The notes under the pieces were generated by a model, which saw only the letters and a program-made list of their open reading frames with translations, was not told where the DNA came from and ran no database searches. Both the position numbers and the translations under genes were made by a program. Below are positions 9,701 through 20,663 of a DNA stretch of 64,000 nucleotides, one piece after another. Each line of letters opens with the position of its first letter. Position 1 is the first letter of the stretch. Source of the stretch: Sycobia sp. Sy_11 (Eukaryota; Arthropoda; Insecta; Hymenoptera; Epichrysomallidae); the NCBI GenBank assembly GCA_018907035.1, contig JACCIC010000177.1:868501-932500 (forward strand). Direction: 5' to 3'.

Positions 9701-11292
9701 GGGAGGCAACTCCTTTACAATTTTCAAAAAATCGAATTTTTTTTGCATAAAAAATTAGTTTATCCCTTCAAGAATATCGTGCAAAAGTTTCAAAGTGAAA
9801 TTCAAAGTCCTATGAGAGCTACAGTCTATGAGCGTAACTCATTTCAGAGCGCTCCGCCCGCGCATCGCAGGTTAAATATTTAAATTATATAAGAGATGGT
9901 GATGCAAAAACTTTTAAGGCGATTTTAGATTTAAACCTGTATGGTCATGAATTTTTAGTTGTAAAAAGTGAGTGCTTCGGCCATGTAGAAACGCGAATGG
10001 GCTCTAGACTCCGCAATATAAAAAAAGAAAAAAAGCTTGGTAGCCGAGGAAAATTAACCGACAAAGTTATAAAAAATCTTACATCATACTACGGCTTAGC
10101 AATCCGCAGAAATGTAAATAGTGTCGAAGACATGAAAAATGATACAATGACAACATTTAAACATGTTTTTTCGTCAAAAGAAAATCCAGATTACGACAGT
10201 TGTCCTTCTAGAGCCGATAGCTGGTGAGGACAAGATCCGTCACTTGTAGATCTTTCTGCACTACTTAATCCCTCTTTAAAAGAACATCTTCTTCCAATTT
10301 ATGAAGATTTATCAAGAGACAATTATTTACAAGATGTTTAGGTGACCAAACCCAGAATGCTAATGGGAGTTTTAATTCAACCGTTTGGTTAAAGACTCCA
10401 AAACATCTGCATTCTGGGTTTAAAATTATTGAAATTGCTGCTTTTATTGTTGCGGATATATTCAACCAGGGATACAGTTCCATTTTAAAGATTATGAATA
10501 ATTTAGACATTCAAATTGGGACTTAATGCAAAATATTTGCTCAAAATGCGGACTGTGACCGGATAGCTCGGCAGAACCGACGCAGTGGTGTGTCGAAAGA
10601 AATCCGACTAGCCCGAAAGCAACAAGGTCTTCAAGAAAATGCCTTATTTGATAAAGCTGAAGGAATATTGTATGCGCCGGGTATCGCAGATTAATCGGTA
10701 AGTCATTAAAATCAGTCGTTTTCATGTGTAAAAACTTTAAACGCGTTTTTCTAAAAACTACATTTTTTGAATTGGCGTAAGTTCTCATTTAAAAACTAAA
10801 GGACAGAAATTACTCAATCTTTTCACAAAGTTACATTATAGTATTGTTGTCTATTTATACCTAAGGTTTAAATGTTTCTTATTAAAAAAGCATTTTTTAA
10901 ACACAAATATAACAAAAAAAAAACGGTGAAAAATTGTACTTTTTTTAAAAAAAGATGTCGGATTTACAATTTTGTAATTTTTTATGCATTTGTAGGTAAG
11001 CATAGAGCGAAATTACACTACTAATCGAAAACTATTCCTTTTTTTTGTTTCAGATCACCCAAAACATTTCAGAAAATTACGCCAATTACAAGTTGGCTCG
11101 TCACGTTGCGAACTACAGCGCCGCATAGCACCGCCATTTTGTTTGTTTTTTTTTTAATACAAATTCACTTGAAGTATAATAAGAGTATGTAAACATAATA
11201 TTAAAATTTTGGAAATAATAAACGTTTTTGTCTCTTCAAAAAAAATTCTTAAAAAACCTATCATTTTTTCGTTCCTAAAGGAGTTGCCCCCC
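9701..11292 (+). mobile_element. Kolobok-like DNA transposon with TTAA duplications, copy 1
   Basis: Terminal inverted repeats GGGAGGCAACTCCTTTA (from 9701) and TAAAGGAGTTGCCCCCC (ending 11292) are flanked by TTAA at 9697-9700 and 11293-11296. The transposase remnant inside belongs to the group often labelled Mutator-like transposase in arthropods and assigned to Kolobok, whose known target duplication is TTAA. piggyBac also uses TTAA, but the protein does not look like piggyBac. Length 1592 bases; the N-terminal half of the transposase is missing. Confidence 0.85.
9880..10690 (+). pseudogene. Kolobok-like transposase, C-terminal half, decayed
   Basis: The reading passes through GDAKTFKAILDLNLYGHEF, ECFGHVETRMGSRLRNIKK (9960-10020), GSRGKLTDKVIKNLTSYYGL and AIRRNVNSVEDMKNDTM. 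It then reads SRADSW, HLLPIYEDLSRDNYLQDV, a TVWLKTPKHLHSG-like segment (about 10390) and, at the end, RIARQNRRSG. This order recurs in the second and third copies in this window. Several stops and frameshifts follow 10230. Confidence 0.8.
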
Positions 11293-11451
11293 TTAACTGC
11301 ACACTAATTTTTATAAAAAATTTAGTTTAGTTTTGATCAAGTAATCATTTATTGTTACATTCCTTACTTTTAGGTTTTTCCAATCTACATTACATATTTG
11401 AAAAGTACGTGAATTTCCGTTTATGTAAAGTTAATTCTTTTTTTATTTTAG

Positions 11452-11949
11452 GATCTATCGTTGGCCTCAGAGGAAGATTTAGTCATTGTTCCAAATGTTC
11501 CAATGCTATCGGCAACAAGCCAATCTAAACATGCAGCGCGTTTTCTTAGACTAGCCATGGCCTCTATTTTGGATATCTTAAAAATTAAACCTTTCGTAGA
11601 AGTATCTGTCGGTCAATTACTTTGGGGTTACGAAGATCCATTACTCAAACTTGCAAAAGATGTAGTACCAACTGATCAAAAACTGCCTTACGAGCAATTT
11701 GGTTTACTTTATGGTAAAAATGGAACAGGCAAGGATAATTTTACTATTTTCACTGGAATAAATGATATTACCAAGTATGGTTTATTGGACAAATGGAATG
11801 GTAAGTCGGGACTCGGTCATTGGAGTACACCTTATTGTGACAGTGTAATAGGAAGTGATGGTAGTATATTTCCACCTGAGATAAATAAGCATACAGTCCT
11901 TAGAGTTTTTGATAAAGATCTCTGCAGAGCTTTACCACTTATTTATAAG
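11452..11949 (+). CDS. Scavenger receptor exon: central ectodomain
   Basis: The acceptor is tttttattttag at 11450-11451 and the donor is aag|gtatat at 11949/11950; both ends are phase 0. The 166 codons begin DLSLASEEDLVIVPNVPML, where CD36 proteins carry the SxxDxVxxxNxPL block. They continue through VGQLLWGYEDPLL and LYGKNGTGKDNFTIFTG to GLLDKWNGK and FPPEINKH, all recognisable family landmarks. NGT and NFT sequons are present. The exon is uninterrupted although the flanking introns carry 8-10 kb of transposon debris. A Kolobok-like element ends at 11292, only about 160 bases before this exon. Confidence 0.95.
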
Positions 11950-12299
11950 GTATATTTATTATTTTGTTATTAAATCAAATTGATTACATAAATCTTTATT
12001 ACGAATTTCTGTAAAAATCAATTAAAACTATTATTGCCAGAGTAATTGTTTAATTATGTGAGATATACTATATAGTAGACTCCTAACGATATTTTTGTAT
12101 ATTTTTCGTTGAGTTTTCAACAAATAATATTTGAGTATTTAAATGTATATGCATTTGTGACACTGATGACATGAATTTAATGCGAAGAACTACCATACAT
12201 TATTATTTGATTTATAATATTCCCTAATTTAGTATTTTCTGGATAATTTAGTATTTTCTGCTATCAATCATGATAGCGTTCATAATTCAAAACATGTAA
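11950..12299. other. Intron 2 start, no feature seen
   Basis: AT-rich sequence with no recognisable repeat or coding signal. A short direct repeat, tttagtattttctg, occurs twice around 12230-12260. Confidence 0.4.
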
Positions 12300-12715
12300 A
12301 CTTCTTATATTATTATTATTTCTAAAGTAAACTTGAATATGATGTTTTTGAAATTACTTCTAATTCTTTCTGACAAGCTTTTTACATATGGTAATACTGC
12401 AATTTTATTATTATTGGTTTGATCTTTTATATTATGGTCTTTACTATTATTGTAAAGCTGGTCTATTCTCTCCCCAAACATTTTAACTATAAGGTCTAAT
12501 TTATAATCATTATTAATGAATATTTCATTCACTAATTTTAAATTATCTGTTGTAAAATCTTTCTGTGATAATTTGATTGCTCAATCGATCACTTTCTTTA
12601 TAGTAACTATCTTATTTCCGAACTGATGGCGTGGTGAAAATTTAAAAACCTACCTGAGAATGTAGATTTTCTACATCAGTTTAATTTATTCTGTCTTCAA
12701 AAAACTTAATTTCTT
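12300..12715 (-). mobile_element. Penelope-like element fragment
   Basis: On the - strand INNDYKLDLIVKMFGERI and KIAVLPYVKSLSERIRSNFK (12532-12305) match the segment between the reverse transcriptase and the GIY-YIG domain of the element at 1515-3845. The homology continues through 12540-12660 (aatttaaaaacctacctgag). No termini are visible. Confidence 0.82.
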
Positions 12716-13338
12716 GTTTAATTCTATTTCTTTTGTACATTTCATAGATGGAATTAAGGCAGTATTTTACTTTAGACCTTCGAAAAAAACGCTATTTTTG
12801 TGGAATTTTTCTGAGAATGCTATTAAAGATATGGATGTAGGATTTGAAATACTTAATAAATACATTCTTGAAGTACATAAAAAAATTTTTTTTATTTATT
12901 TTATACACTTTTTATACATGTAAAGTATGGTCAAAGCCAACACCTCAAAAGGTAGATAACGTTGTCGTGTTCGTAAAATCTTGCCGACGGATGGTCTGAA
13001 ACCAAAAAATCAAATAGTGGTATGTTCAGTATGACTTCAAAAACCGATCTAACTAGAATATTTTATGTACGTGCAAAATCAACAAAATGACAGCTAAAAT
13101 ACGAAAGAAAAAAATTGGCTTTTTTCCGTCTTTTTTTGCAATAGAAATATCGTTAGAATTAAAATTTTAAGTTGATTGTAGTTAGGACGGTTGATACAAG
13201 CATATAGAATATGTGTTCAAATTTTCATAAGGATCGATTCAATAGTTTTTTAGTTTTCACGACCATGGTACTTGAAAACGCCATTTTGAGAAAAACACGT
13301 TTAAAGTTTTTGTATGTAAAAAATTGTAGAAAAAATTA

Positions 13339-14623
13339 TTAGGAGTGTGAATAAGTCTTTCCCGTTTTTTGTAAGAGATGGCGCCACCAATACTGTGCGA
13401 GTATTCAATGGTTACATATGTCATAATCAAAGCTTATTCATATGTCAACAATTCCATACTAACACATTAGTTAAAATTTTTTCGCATCATAAATTTTTGA
13501 TATCGTGAAAATGTCGAAATTTGAGCCGAGTCGACGTCATTTGCGGGAAGTTTCACTGTATTGGTTCAATTTGAAGAAATCTGCTGCCGAGACGCATCGA
13601 TTGCTTCAGGAGGCTTATGGAGAAGGTTGTGTCGATGATTCAAGTGTTCGCGGATGGTTTCGACGCTTCAAAAGCGGTTATTTCGACGTGGAAGACAAGG
13701 AGCGTTCCGGGCGGCCGCAAATCTTTGAAGATCGAGAATTGGCGACTTTGCTTGATGAAGATTCTTGTCAAACGCAAGAAGAACTTGTTGAAGCATTGGG
13801 AGTTGACCGAACAACCATTTCCAAGCGTTTGAAAGCCATGGGAATGATCCAAAAGCAAGGAAATTGGGTGCCGTACGAACTGAAGCTGAGACGTCGAACG
13901 GCGCTTTTTCACTTGCGAACAGCTGCTTCAGCGACATAAAAGAAAGGGTTTTCTGCATCGTATCGTGACTGGCGATGAAAAGTGGATACGTTACGATAAT
14001 CCGAAGCGAAGAAAATCATGGGGACTACCCGGCCATGCATCATCATCGACGGTCAAGCCAAATATTCATGGCGCCAAGCTCATGCTCTGTATATGGTGGG
14101 ACCAGCTAGGTGTGGTTTACTATGAGCTTCTGAAACCGAATGAAAGGATCACAGGCGAGGTCTATCGACGACAATTGATGCGTTTGAGCCGCGCACTGCG
14201 AGAAAAACGGCCACAATACTCCGACAGGCACGACAAAGTTATTTTCCAACATGACAATGCTCGCCCACATGTTGCACCGCCGGTGAAAACATACTTAGAA
14301 ACGCTCAAATGGGAAGTCCTACCCCACCCGCCGTATAGTCCAGACGTTGCTCCGTCTGATTACCATCTCTTCAGATCGATGACGCATGGCCTGGCTGACC
14401 AGCACTTCCATTCCTACGAGGAAGCCAAAAAATGGGTGGATGACTGGATAGAGGCCAAACCGGTCGAATTTTTTCGCAACGGGATTCGTATGTTGCCAGA
14501 AAGATGGGAAAAAGTTGTAGCTAGCGATGGCCAATACTTTCAATAATTCATTTGTAACCATTTTTTCACAATAAAGGCTCAAAATTTGAAAAAAAAACGG
14601 GAAAGACTTATTCACATACCTGA
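13339..14623 (+). mobile_element. Near-complete mariner inserted in Kolobok copy 2
   Basis: Inverted repeats of about 32 bases lie at 13339-13370 (TTAGGAGTGTGAATAAGTCT...) and 14592-14623 (complement of TCAGGTATGTGAATAAGTCT...). TA duplications lie at 13337-13338 and 14624-14625. The host Kolobok sequence reads straight through (gtagaaaaaattat then cttac.ctcaatca), as in the uninterrupted relative at 49030-49065. At 1285 bases it is full mariner length. Confidence 0.96.
13505..14546 (+). pseudogene. mariner transposase with a single frameshift
   Basis: Two open frames cover the whole protein. 13505-13939 carries the paired helix-turn-helix DNA-binding region (EVSLYWFNLKKSAAETHRLL; VDRTTISKRLKAMG). 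13965-14546 carries the catalytic domain, with the first Asp in VTGDEKW, the second in FQHDNARPH and the third in PDVAPSDYHLF. There are 34 residues between the second and third, the DD34D spacing of mariner. The WVPYEL motif precedes the catalytic part. The frames are out of register because of one indel near 13884-13890, within aagctgagacg. I see no other lesion, so inactivation is recent. Confidence 0.95.
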
Positions 14624-14635
14624 TATCTTACGCTC

Positions 14636-15470
14636 AATCAGCGATGCCTGGGCCGTACAATATATCTTCAACTTGTTCCAGGCGAGTATTTTCATCTAAT
14701 TTAGCCTGCTTTTTTGAGTTCTGTTTTCCTTAGAAGCGTCAGTCGAGCGGCGGTTCTCTCGAACGATGCGTTGTTGGTCGCGCATATTGGCGAACTGCAT
14801 GGCGATTTGTCCGATTTTCAGGCCCATAATTTCAATTATTTTCAAAAGTGGGCTGAATCCTTCATTAAAAATGCGGGCAGCAGTGAGGCATGCAATTTTA
14901 ATGATTTTTTTTCCATTATAGACGTGCTTCGGTGCCATAGCCCAAACTGTTGAGTTGAAACACTCCTTGTTATTTTGAGAGTTTCTGCCCAAACATCTCT
15001 CCAACAATTCCGTTTTTGTTAGATCTTTGTAGATCGGTTTCAGCACCTCTTGTACGGCACTAGCAAAAGCAGGACGATGTTTATAATTTTTTAAAACGTT
15101 GTTTGCTTCGGCCCTCTTATACTTGCACCAGCTGTCTGAACAGTACGTATGCTGTGGTTTGGAGTCTGTTGAGATTTTGTGGTAATAACCGAGCCACGTC
15201 TCGTTTCGCATGCCTTCTACTGAATTTCAATTTCTTTCAATTAATAAGACTGTACTTTTTAGATAACTCCTTCATTAATTCATTAATTTGGTACTTAGAT
15301 CAGCAGTCTCCACTTGTTTAATCACGACTTTTGGTTTCTTCACAACTTTCTTCGGTGCAGCTACTTTTTTCGTTTTTTTTTCTCCGGCCTTCAGTTTTGC
15401 AGTCTCAGCTTTTTTCCTTTGAGTTAAAATTTTCTTCGCATCATTTGCATGTTTGATTTACAATAAAGGA
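14636..15470 (-). pseudogene. Kolobok-like transposase remnant, copy 2
   Basis: The open frame 15211-14696 reads MRNETWLGYYHKISTDSKPQ, then SDSWCKYKRAEANN, KPIYKDLTKTELLERCLGRN, NSTVWAMAPKHVYNGKKI and EIMGLKIGQIAMQFANMRDQ, and ends in a basic tail. These are C-terminal hallmarks of the Kolobok-type transposase. Upstream of a double stop near 15280, the frame (about 15460-15310) is very rich in lysine and alanine (KKTKKVAAPKKVVKKPKVV). It replaces the segment where the transposase relatives carry GxRLRN...LTDK. Confidence 0.82.
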
Positions 15471-15802
15471 ACAGTTGCTGCAGTGAACAAATCCAGGTAG
15501 TTGGCTTATCCGGCGCGCGCGCTGGGCGGGGCGGAATAGCGCGCTCAGGTAAGTGCGTTGGAAAGGTGAAAAAGTATAGTTAAATTACCTGAATCTTTCT
15601 AAAATTTTGAGCTAACATTCTTGAATATATTTACTTTCGAAAAATGTAAAAAAAACATTTTTTTTCAAAGTTGAATACTGCCTTAAAAACATACACCATT
15701 TCGTGTGCACACCTTCATCGCCCATTTGTAAAGATGTCTGTTTACAATTCAGTGATTTAAATTATAATAAAATTATTTGCATGAGATTTATGATGTATAT
15801 AC

Positions 15803-15804
<2 letters not shown>

Positions 15805-15881
<77 letters not shown>
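15805..15881. repeat. (TG)n microsatellite
   Basis: About 38 uninterrupted TG units. The Cys-Val polypeptides it can encode are artefacts. Confidence 0.97.
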
Positions 15882-15885
<4 letters not shown>

Positions 15886-17225
15886 TATGTTTATATATGA
15901 ATTCTATTTTCTCACGAAGAAAGTCTTTGCTGTAAGAAAATGGCTAATACGTAGAATCTCTTGCTCGACTCATTTAGCACGTACAATGGTACATATTTTT
16001 TTTTTCGCCCATTTATGTGATATGTGCCAGCGTACTTTCTTAGAGTTGTCTAAACTTTTGAAAAATCGCGCATATGCGCTGAGTATCATTAGTCACAATA
16101 GTGAAAACAAATCCGAGAAGCGGACGCTTTTCTTCAATAGTAAACTGCTTTCTGGAGCATGAAGAATTATCCATGGTAGCCCGCGGCAACCATTAAAAAA
16201 CGACACGCATAAGTGCCCATTGTGTCCAGGATTGCAATTTCTTCTTAAGTTTCACACATTTCTTATAAAAACATCGTCTGGTACTTTCGCGTCTGCAACA
16301 GTTGCTTAGGCCATCATAAATTCAGGGACTGCTCTTTAAATAATCGTTACAATACATCTCACCGTGTCTCTCGTCCCTTTCGCGCACGTCGCACGTTAAC
16401 GGCGCATCGCTTTAGATCACGTTTGATGTCGATATATCGAACGATACGAAATCTGCAATCGTGGAAACGACTGTTATAAATTCGTGCCGTGTATTTGCGA
16501 AGGGTGCGTAATCGCAATATATGAGTTCGACGTTGACATCCCCAGTCCGGGGTTGAGTTGTCCGGTATTTGTTCTTTAACTTCGTGTCCTACTTTAATCG
16601 CGAGTAATAATGTGTATGACGGTAACAGGACAGAACAAATATCATAAACTAACGTTATTATTGCTCCTAATTCTTAATCTATGTTTACCTTAATTATTTG
16701 CAAAAAGACAAAAAAAATATTGAACATATAATATTTTACATCTACTGGTAGAAATCCTTACATATATCTTAACCTAGATTTCTAAAAATAGAAAACAAGT
16801 TTAATATTAAAATTTTTGTCTACGATAGAACGTTGCTATCGACGCCTTACTCTATATATAATAATAAGAATGATGGACATTAGAATTTATTGCTAGATAT
16901 TCTTATAATTATAAATATCATAATTTTTACATTCAATTCTTTACGACTGAGCCGGTGTTCATTGAATCACGCTCTTTTTGCCCTTGTATTGGGAGTACCG
17001 TTGAGTCTTTACGAGCCATTGTTCATTCTTTACTAATACGACTGAATAACCGTGATTGCGCCCTCCGATCTACACCTGCTCCATCACAAGTATGAGTAAG
17101 GGGAAAGTATGGGTTGACTTTTTTAATATATCCTATTTTCCTAGGTACTATATGGTAAGAACGTGGTACGATATGGGCAAGAGTTTGATACGATATATTG
17201 AAGTACACCGACGTTCCTGACATAA
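15882..17225. other. Unassigned intron 2 sequence with a GC-richer patch
   Basis: 16330-16620 is less AT-rich than its surroundings (for example ttcgcgcacgtcgcacgtta) and may be part of a retroelement LTR or leader. It has no coding match I can name. No termini or duplications were found. Confidence 0.35.
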
Positions 17226-18330
17226 ATACTATAACGGTCTAGATAGTGTGACTGAAAATGCCAGTTACTTGCTGTAGAGTTTGAGCCCCTGATTGATGAT
17301 TGATGGTGGTATCCTCCCTTACGATAGACATCTCCGTGGCCTGCGTCATCTCTACGCCACTTTCTTTCTCTTTATCGCTTGATGATCCCTGCTGCGTCGT
17401 CTTTAACTTCTTCGACTGCACGCCGCTGTCGCTTTCCCCCTTCCAAGACGATGCTGCAGGGGTCGGTCTATCTCTGTATATCGTACAGGAATGTACATGC
17501 TCTGCTGAATTGCCACAGCCAAAACAGAATCGATCCTTGTACGGTTATAGGCAATCGGTCATCGCTACGACCGGACTCACTGCAGTCCCAGCATTCATCA
17601 GACATCGCTGGGATGCGGGTTTGCCCCGCTAAAGTGTCGAAGGTCGAGATGGGTGAGGTCACTTGGGGGTACACAATTTTCTGGATGTTCTACTACCATC
17701 TCCATTAAAGCTGGGATGGGGTCATTCTCAGTGGTGGTTGAACCACTGTTACTATTACCTTGAAAGGGTTAAAATTCGATACGTATTTCCGGCAATACAC
17801 TTCCGTGTTAATAGAAGATATAGCAGCTGATCTCGTTGGGGGCTTCTCTCGGCTGTATTCGGGATCTGCTTCCCCTCCGGGTTACTTTTGTCTGTCTATT
17901 TTGACGGTACTATGATTTTTTTCTTGCGGTTTCTCCACTTACCCGATTTCTGGGTAGCCACAGATCACATGAATGCGCAGCGGCCTTCTGGATAGAAACT
18001 AACTTCGCCGTTCTTTGTTGTACTCACCAGTATAATTGGTTCTTGACGGATTATCATTTTCTCTTTCTTAGCTGTCGCTCTTTGGGGAATTCTTGGTTCC
18101 GGACGGTAAGGTAAGGGGCTAATCCACCTTATCTGTCGTTCTGAGGTATATGGTGTTACGTCTTGGGAGTTGCGGTGGACCTTTATTTTACACCTAGTGA
18201 CTTCCAGCGCCCCTGTTTTATACGAGTCACCGCTGTCTGAATCGAAGTCCACGGCAACTTTGTCCCCTAAATCCTCATATTGTCTTTTAAAAGGGTTATA
18301 TATCAATTCTGTCTCTTCTGCCTTCCTTAA
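17226..18330 (-). pseudogene. Gypsy-type element fragment (same family as the one at 51-54.6 kb)
   Basis: On the - strand IYNPFKRQYEDLGDKVAVDF, TGALEVTRCKIKVH and ISPLPYRPEPRIP (18306-17965) closely match 51400-51060 (IYNPFKGAYKDLGDMVAVEN, TGPLEVSRRKI). Further along are two cysteine clusters, CWDCSE near 17595 and, in another frame, CFGCGNSAEHVHSC near 17530. These resemble CCHC zinc knuckles of a nucleocapsid. The protein following these motifs is Glu/Thr/Ser-rich. The function of the shared IYNPFK protein is unknown to me. Confidence 0.6.
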
Positions 18331-18429
18331 TTTTCGATCCTTTTACTAATTCGTTCAATTTATTTTGTGGTCTATTAAGTATTTCCAATTTTCTTATAAA
18401 CTGTGCCATTCTCTAACTTCATTGTAGTC

Positions 18430-19079
18430 GTGCTAACGAAATTCGTTCCAAAACTGATTAATTTTGATCAAAGGAACCGTCGCATGATCATAGCTCAGAA
18501 AATGTTGATGGAGTTAAAAAATTATGCTGATTTTCTCAAAAGGATTATAACTCGTGATCAAGGTCGAAATGAAAGGTCAATCATCCCAACGGATAAGCTC
18601 AGAAGAAAGCACGCCAAGTTTGCTAAGGTTTCGCTCACTGTTTTCTTTGATTACCGTGGCGTAGTGCCTCAAGAATTCTTATTACAAAGTCGTACGATCT
18701 ATAAGGATTACTACGTTGTAGTTATGGGCCGTTTGTTAGAGGCGATACACAAAAAACGTCCGGAACTTAGGAAAAACAATTCATGGCTTTTGTATCACGA
18801 TAATGCACCTACTTATTCATCGTTGGTGGTGAGAGATTTTTCGGACAAAATCAACACCACAGTCATACGTCAGTTTCCATATTGACCAGATTTGGCATCT
18901 AGTGATTTTTGTTTTTTTGAAAAAAGATTATCAGAAGTGCTTCAATGCTTGAAAAAGTGATGGCACATGTGTATTATATCTATGGGGGATTAATTTGAAG
19001 GAGACATCATAAGTATTGATTAATAAATAAATATTTTTTGAGAAAACGAAAAAGTCACCTTATTATTTGAACACACCTC
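18430..19079 (+). pseudogene. mariner transposase fragment with right terminal repeat
   Basis: TKFVPKLINFDQRNRRMIIA, VFFDYRGVVPQEFLLQSRTI, RPELRKNNSWLLYHDNAPTY and PDLASSDFCFF form the middle and end of a mariner (DD34D) transposase. It is 5'-truncated, lacking the DNA-binding domain, and has a stop before PDLASS. The right terminal repeat is aaagtcaccttattatttga at 19051-19070 plus acacacctc. The same terminal repeat in reverse marks a sister relic at 46196. Confidence 0.85.
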
Positions 19080-19082
19080 TTA

Positions 19083-19885
19083 CATATTGTTTTTTATCTG
19101 ATACTACTGTTACATTTCCTTTATCTGCAATTTGGAATATGATTTTCTTGTTCTCTTTTAAGAAATTCTCGGCTATTTAGTATTCATGTATATGATTGCT
19201 ATTTAAATAATTATGAAATCAATTTTCTTTTTCAAACTTATTAATAACCTTCACTAATGAAGTTCCTCATTGTTTCTTAATATTGATATAGCTAAGAATA
19301 CTATTTTCTACGTCTGCGATGATTTCTTCAAGAGGGAAATTCTTATTTGAATAAGATATTCCAAATTTTGTACCTTTTGAAAGGATATTAAGAACGTCGT
19401 TAGGGATGGTAATGTTTGTTCAATTTTTAAACCAATTTTTATTTTGATTATATGTATTATTTACTTGAGAGTGTTTTATGTTTATAAAATATTCAAATTT
19501 ATTTTCTAGTTTTCTTCTTTTTTCGTATTTTATTTTATTCAAGTGTTTGTTTTGAATTAGAAAGAATTCTTTTAAATCATCATTTTCTACGTATCTATAT
19601 AAATATTCTTCTATTTTTAATAATTGATTATTTTCAAAATTTTTCGATCCTATTTCTAAATTGATGAATTTATTTTTTAAATAGAATATATTTCTTTTTA
19701 AATGCTAAGAGATTTTTTATCATAATTACGACAAAAATATAATTCTTATCAATGTATGTCCGAAAAGTATTTGATTTTTTACATTCCAATAGAAAAGTCA
19801 GTTGTTGTTTAATTTTGATAACACTTGAACCCATGTTCACCCATTTTGAGCAAGTGTCTTCAACAATCGTCCCATATTTCAAATA
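19083..19885 (-). mobile_element. Penelope-like element fragment, N-terminal region
   Basis: On the - strand the frame 19882-19670 (CSKWVNMGSSVIKIKQQLTF...), then YRYVENDDLKEFFLIQNKHL and NDVLNILSKGTKFGIS, ends near 19110 with ADKGNVTVVSD. The last motif is shared with the Penelope-like element at 1828. It is the N-terminal region plus the first reverse-transcriptase motif. It is cut off where the mariner remnant ends. Confidence 0.8.
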
Positions 19886-20004
19886 AATTTCCCTAAAATA
19901 TGTAAAAATTCTTACCCTATATTTAAAATTTAATATATATAATAAATTCCGTATATTTATATTTAAAATTAACTTCTCTATTTATTTATGTTAAAAATTA
20001 ATAG

Positions 20005-20203
20005 CAAGATGTGGTAACTGCTGGTGGTGTACCCGGATACAGATTTGTGCCACCAGCAGATGTATTTTCGTCGCCTGATCGAATTCCTTCTCAACAGTGC
20101 TATTGTCCATCTGGACCACCTTGTGCCCCTGAAGGAACTTTTAATGCATCGTTATGCCAATATGATTCACCGATACTCCTCAGTTTTCCACATTTCTACT
20201 TAG
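20005..20203 (+). CDS. Scavenger receptor exon: cysteine cluster
   Basis: The acceptor is aatag at 20000-20004 and the donor is tag|gtgagt at 20203/20204. Reading from 20005 gives QDVVTAGGVPGYRFVPPADVF, matching the VxGIxGYRFxPP block of the family. The cysteine-rich stretch CYCPSGPPCAPEGTFNAS then LC follows; these cysteines form the ectodomain disulphides in CD36/LIMP-2, and NAS is a sequon. The exon ends in LSFPHFYLG with one base of the next codon (phase 1), which the following exon completes. Confidence 0.94.
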
Positions 20204-20231
20204 GTGAGTATTGATTATTTCATTAGTCTTC

Positions 20232-20235
<4 letters not shown>

Positions 20236-20279
<44 letters not shown>
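20236..20279. repeat. (TA)n microsatellite
   Basis: About 21 TA units, 33 bases after the donor of receptor exon 3. Confidence 0.95.
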
Positions 20280-20282
<3 letters not shown>

Positions 20283-20663
20283 TATACCTAATTTATTTTT
20301 ATTCTTGGATGAACAATTTATTTTTGGTATTTGAAATAAAGGTACCAGCTCCTGACCACCCAAATTAACTTTCGCCTAGTGAGGAACTTCGGAACCTCTT
20401 GTGAAGCATCCGACTTTTCTCATATATAAATCTGTATGGAGATTTTATTATTAATAATAATAAGGAATCATCCTAGGAACGGATAATAAAGTCATTAATA
20501 TAACTGAAAAATTTTTAAATATTAAAATAAAACTAGAAAGTATATTCTGGTCCAATAAACTGATAATAATGGCAATTATTCCTTGCGATAAAATATTAAG
20601 CCAAATGAACAATATTATATACAACCCCATTTCTCTCAAAGAATACAGAATATTTTATGGTAT

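Larger units (their letters stand above)
12758..15682 (-). mobile_element. Kolobok-like DNA transposon with TTAA duplications, copy 2, split by a mariner
   Basis: Ends GGCAGTATTTTACTTTAGAC (from 12758) and ...AATACTGCC (ending 15682) are inverted repeats flanked by TTAA at 12754-12757 and 15683-15686. Without the inserted mariner (13339-14623) it would be about 1.64 kb, close to copy 1. The termini differ from copy 1, so it is a separate family of the same group. A third relative with an empty mariner site lies at 48950-50070. Confidence 0.87.

Noticed and set aside
9701..11292. piggyBac transposon
   Set aside because: The TTAA duplication fits, but the transposase remnant has the conserved order of the Kolobok-like/Mutator-labelled group, not piggyBac motifs.
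15703..15900. Cys-Val repeat protein encoded across the (TG)n tract
   Set aside because: A plain microsatellite gives such frames by chance; similar Ile-Tyr frames across TA tracts at 39400, 45950 and 60950 were rejected for the same reason.
18403..18885. Host SETMAR-like gene
   Set aside because: The reading resembles SETMAR because that gene contains a mariner transposase; here there is a mariner terminal repeat, no SET domain and a stop.
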